Source: an uncultured bacterium (GTDB taxonomy: Bacteria > Cyanobacteriota > Vampirovibrionia > Gastranaerophilales > Gastranaerophilaceae). Taken from it: a DNA stretch of 11,284 bases. The stretch spans positions 1-11,284 of the forward strand of contig CAMHDG010000021.1 in the NCBI GenBank assembly GCA_946183815.1. Direction: 5' to 3'. The position numbers and the translations under genes were made by a program. Below the pieces are notes generated by a model. The model worked only from the letters and a program-made list of their open reading frames with translations. It was not told the DNA's origin and did not search any database. Below are positions 11,280 to 11,284 of this stretch, one piece after another. The stretch's first letter is position 1; each line of letters starts with the position of its first letter.

Positions 11280-11284
11280 TTATT

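Overview
The window is AT-rich (roughly one third G+C by eye), densely coded and free of tRNA, rRNA, IS or CRISPR sequence. Strong AAAGGA/GAGGAG ribosome binding sites, cleavable signal peptides, an LTxxQ (Spy/CpxP-type) periplasmic protein and an RNase E/G next to a radical SAM-DUF2344 fusion suggest a low-GC, probably diderm, bacterium. My best guess is a gut Melainabacteria/Gastranaerophilales-type relative of cyanobacteria, because the radical SAM-rne/rng neighbourhood is familiar to me from cyanobacteria as well as Clostridia. This assignment is inference; a clostridial or other low-GC lineage is not excluded.

Layout, left to right. (1) 1-2227, plus strand: a five-gene envelope-stress-like operon. 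A zinc-finger anti-sigma factor with one membrane span overlaps an ECF sigma factor by ATGA. Three small exported proteins follow: a Pro-rich one, a Lys/Asp- then His/Pro-rich one, and a Cys/His-rich Spy-like one. A TGAAC-N16-CGT element upstream could be a self-recognised ECF promoter. (2) 2228-2496: no protein gene, but two structured elements. One is a long imperfect hairpin with a third competing arm. The other is a compact candidate small RNA with its own sigma70-like promoter, an 11-bp stem and an intrinsic terminator. (3) 2497-3700, minus: an S4-domain RqcP-like protein and, 7 bases upstream of it, a ROK-family sugar kinase (probable glucokinase). (4) 3732-3799: divergent promoters. (5) 3827-5713, plus: a soluble coiled-coil/GAF/GGDEF/degenerate HD-GYP protein, with an intact cyclase motif but a Tyr replacing the HD histidine. 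(6) 5710-6018, minus: a small hypothetical gene, tail-to-tail with the previous one. (7) 6122-11206, minus: a four-gene operon reading hypothetical protein, radical SAM/B12-binding/DUF2344 fusion, Rne/Rng ribonuclease with a long charged tail, and a small signal-peptide-plus-TM protein. It ends at a strong palindromic terminator.

Taken together, region 1 looks like an extracytoplasmic stress or metal response module, regions 3 and 7 hold translation/RNA-metabolism housekeeping genes, and region 5 is a nucleotide second-messenger protein. The least explained parts are the secreted proteins of the ECF operon, the 2228-2498 RNA elements, and the membrane protein coupled to the RNase gene.
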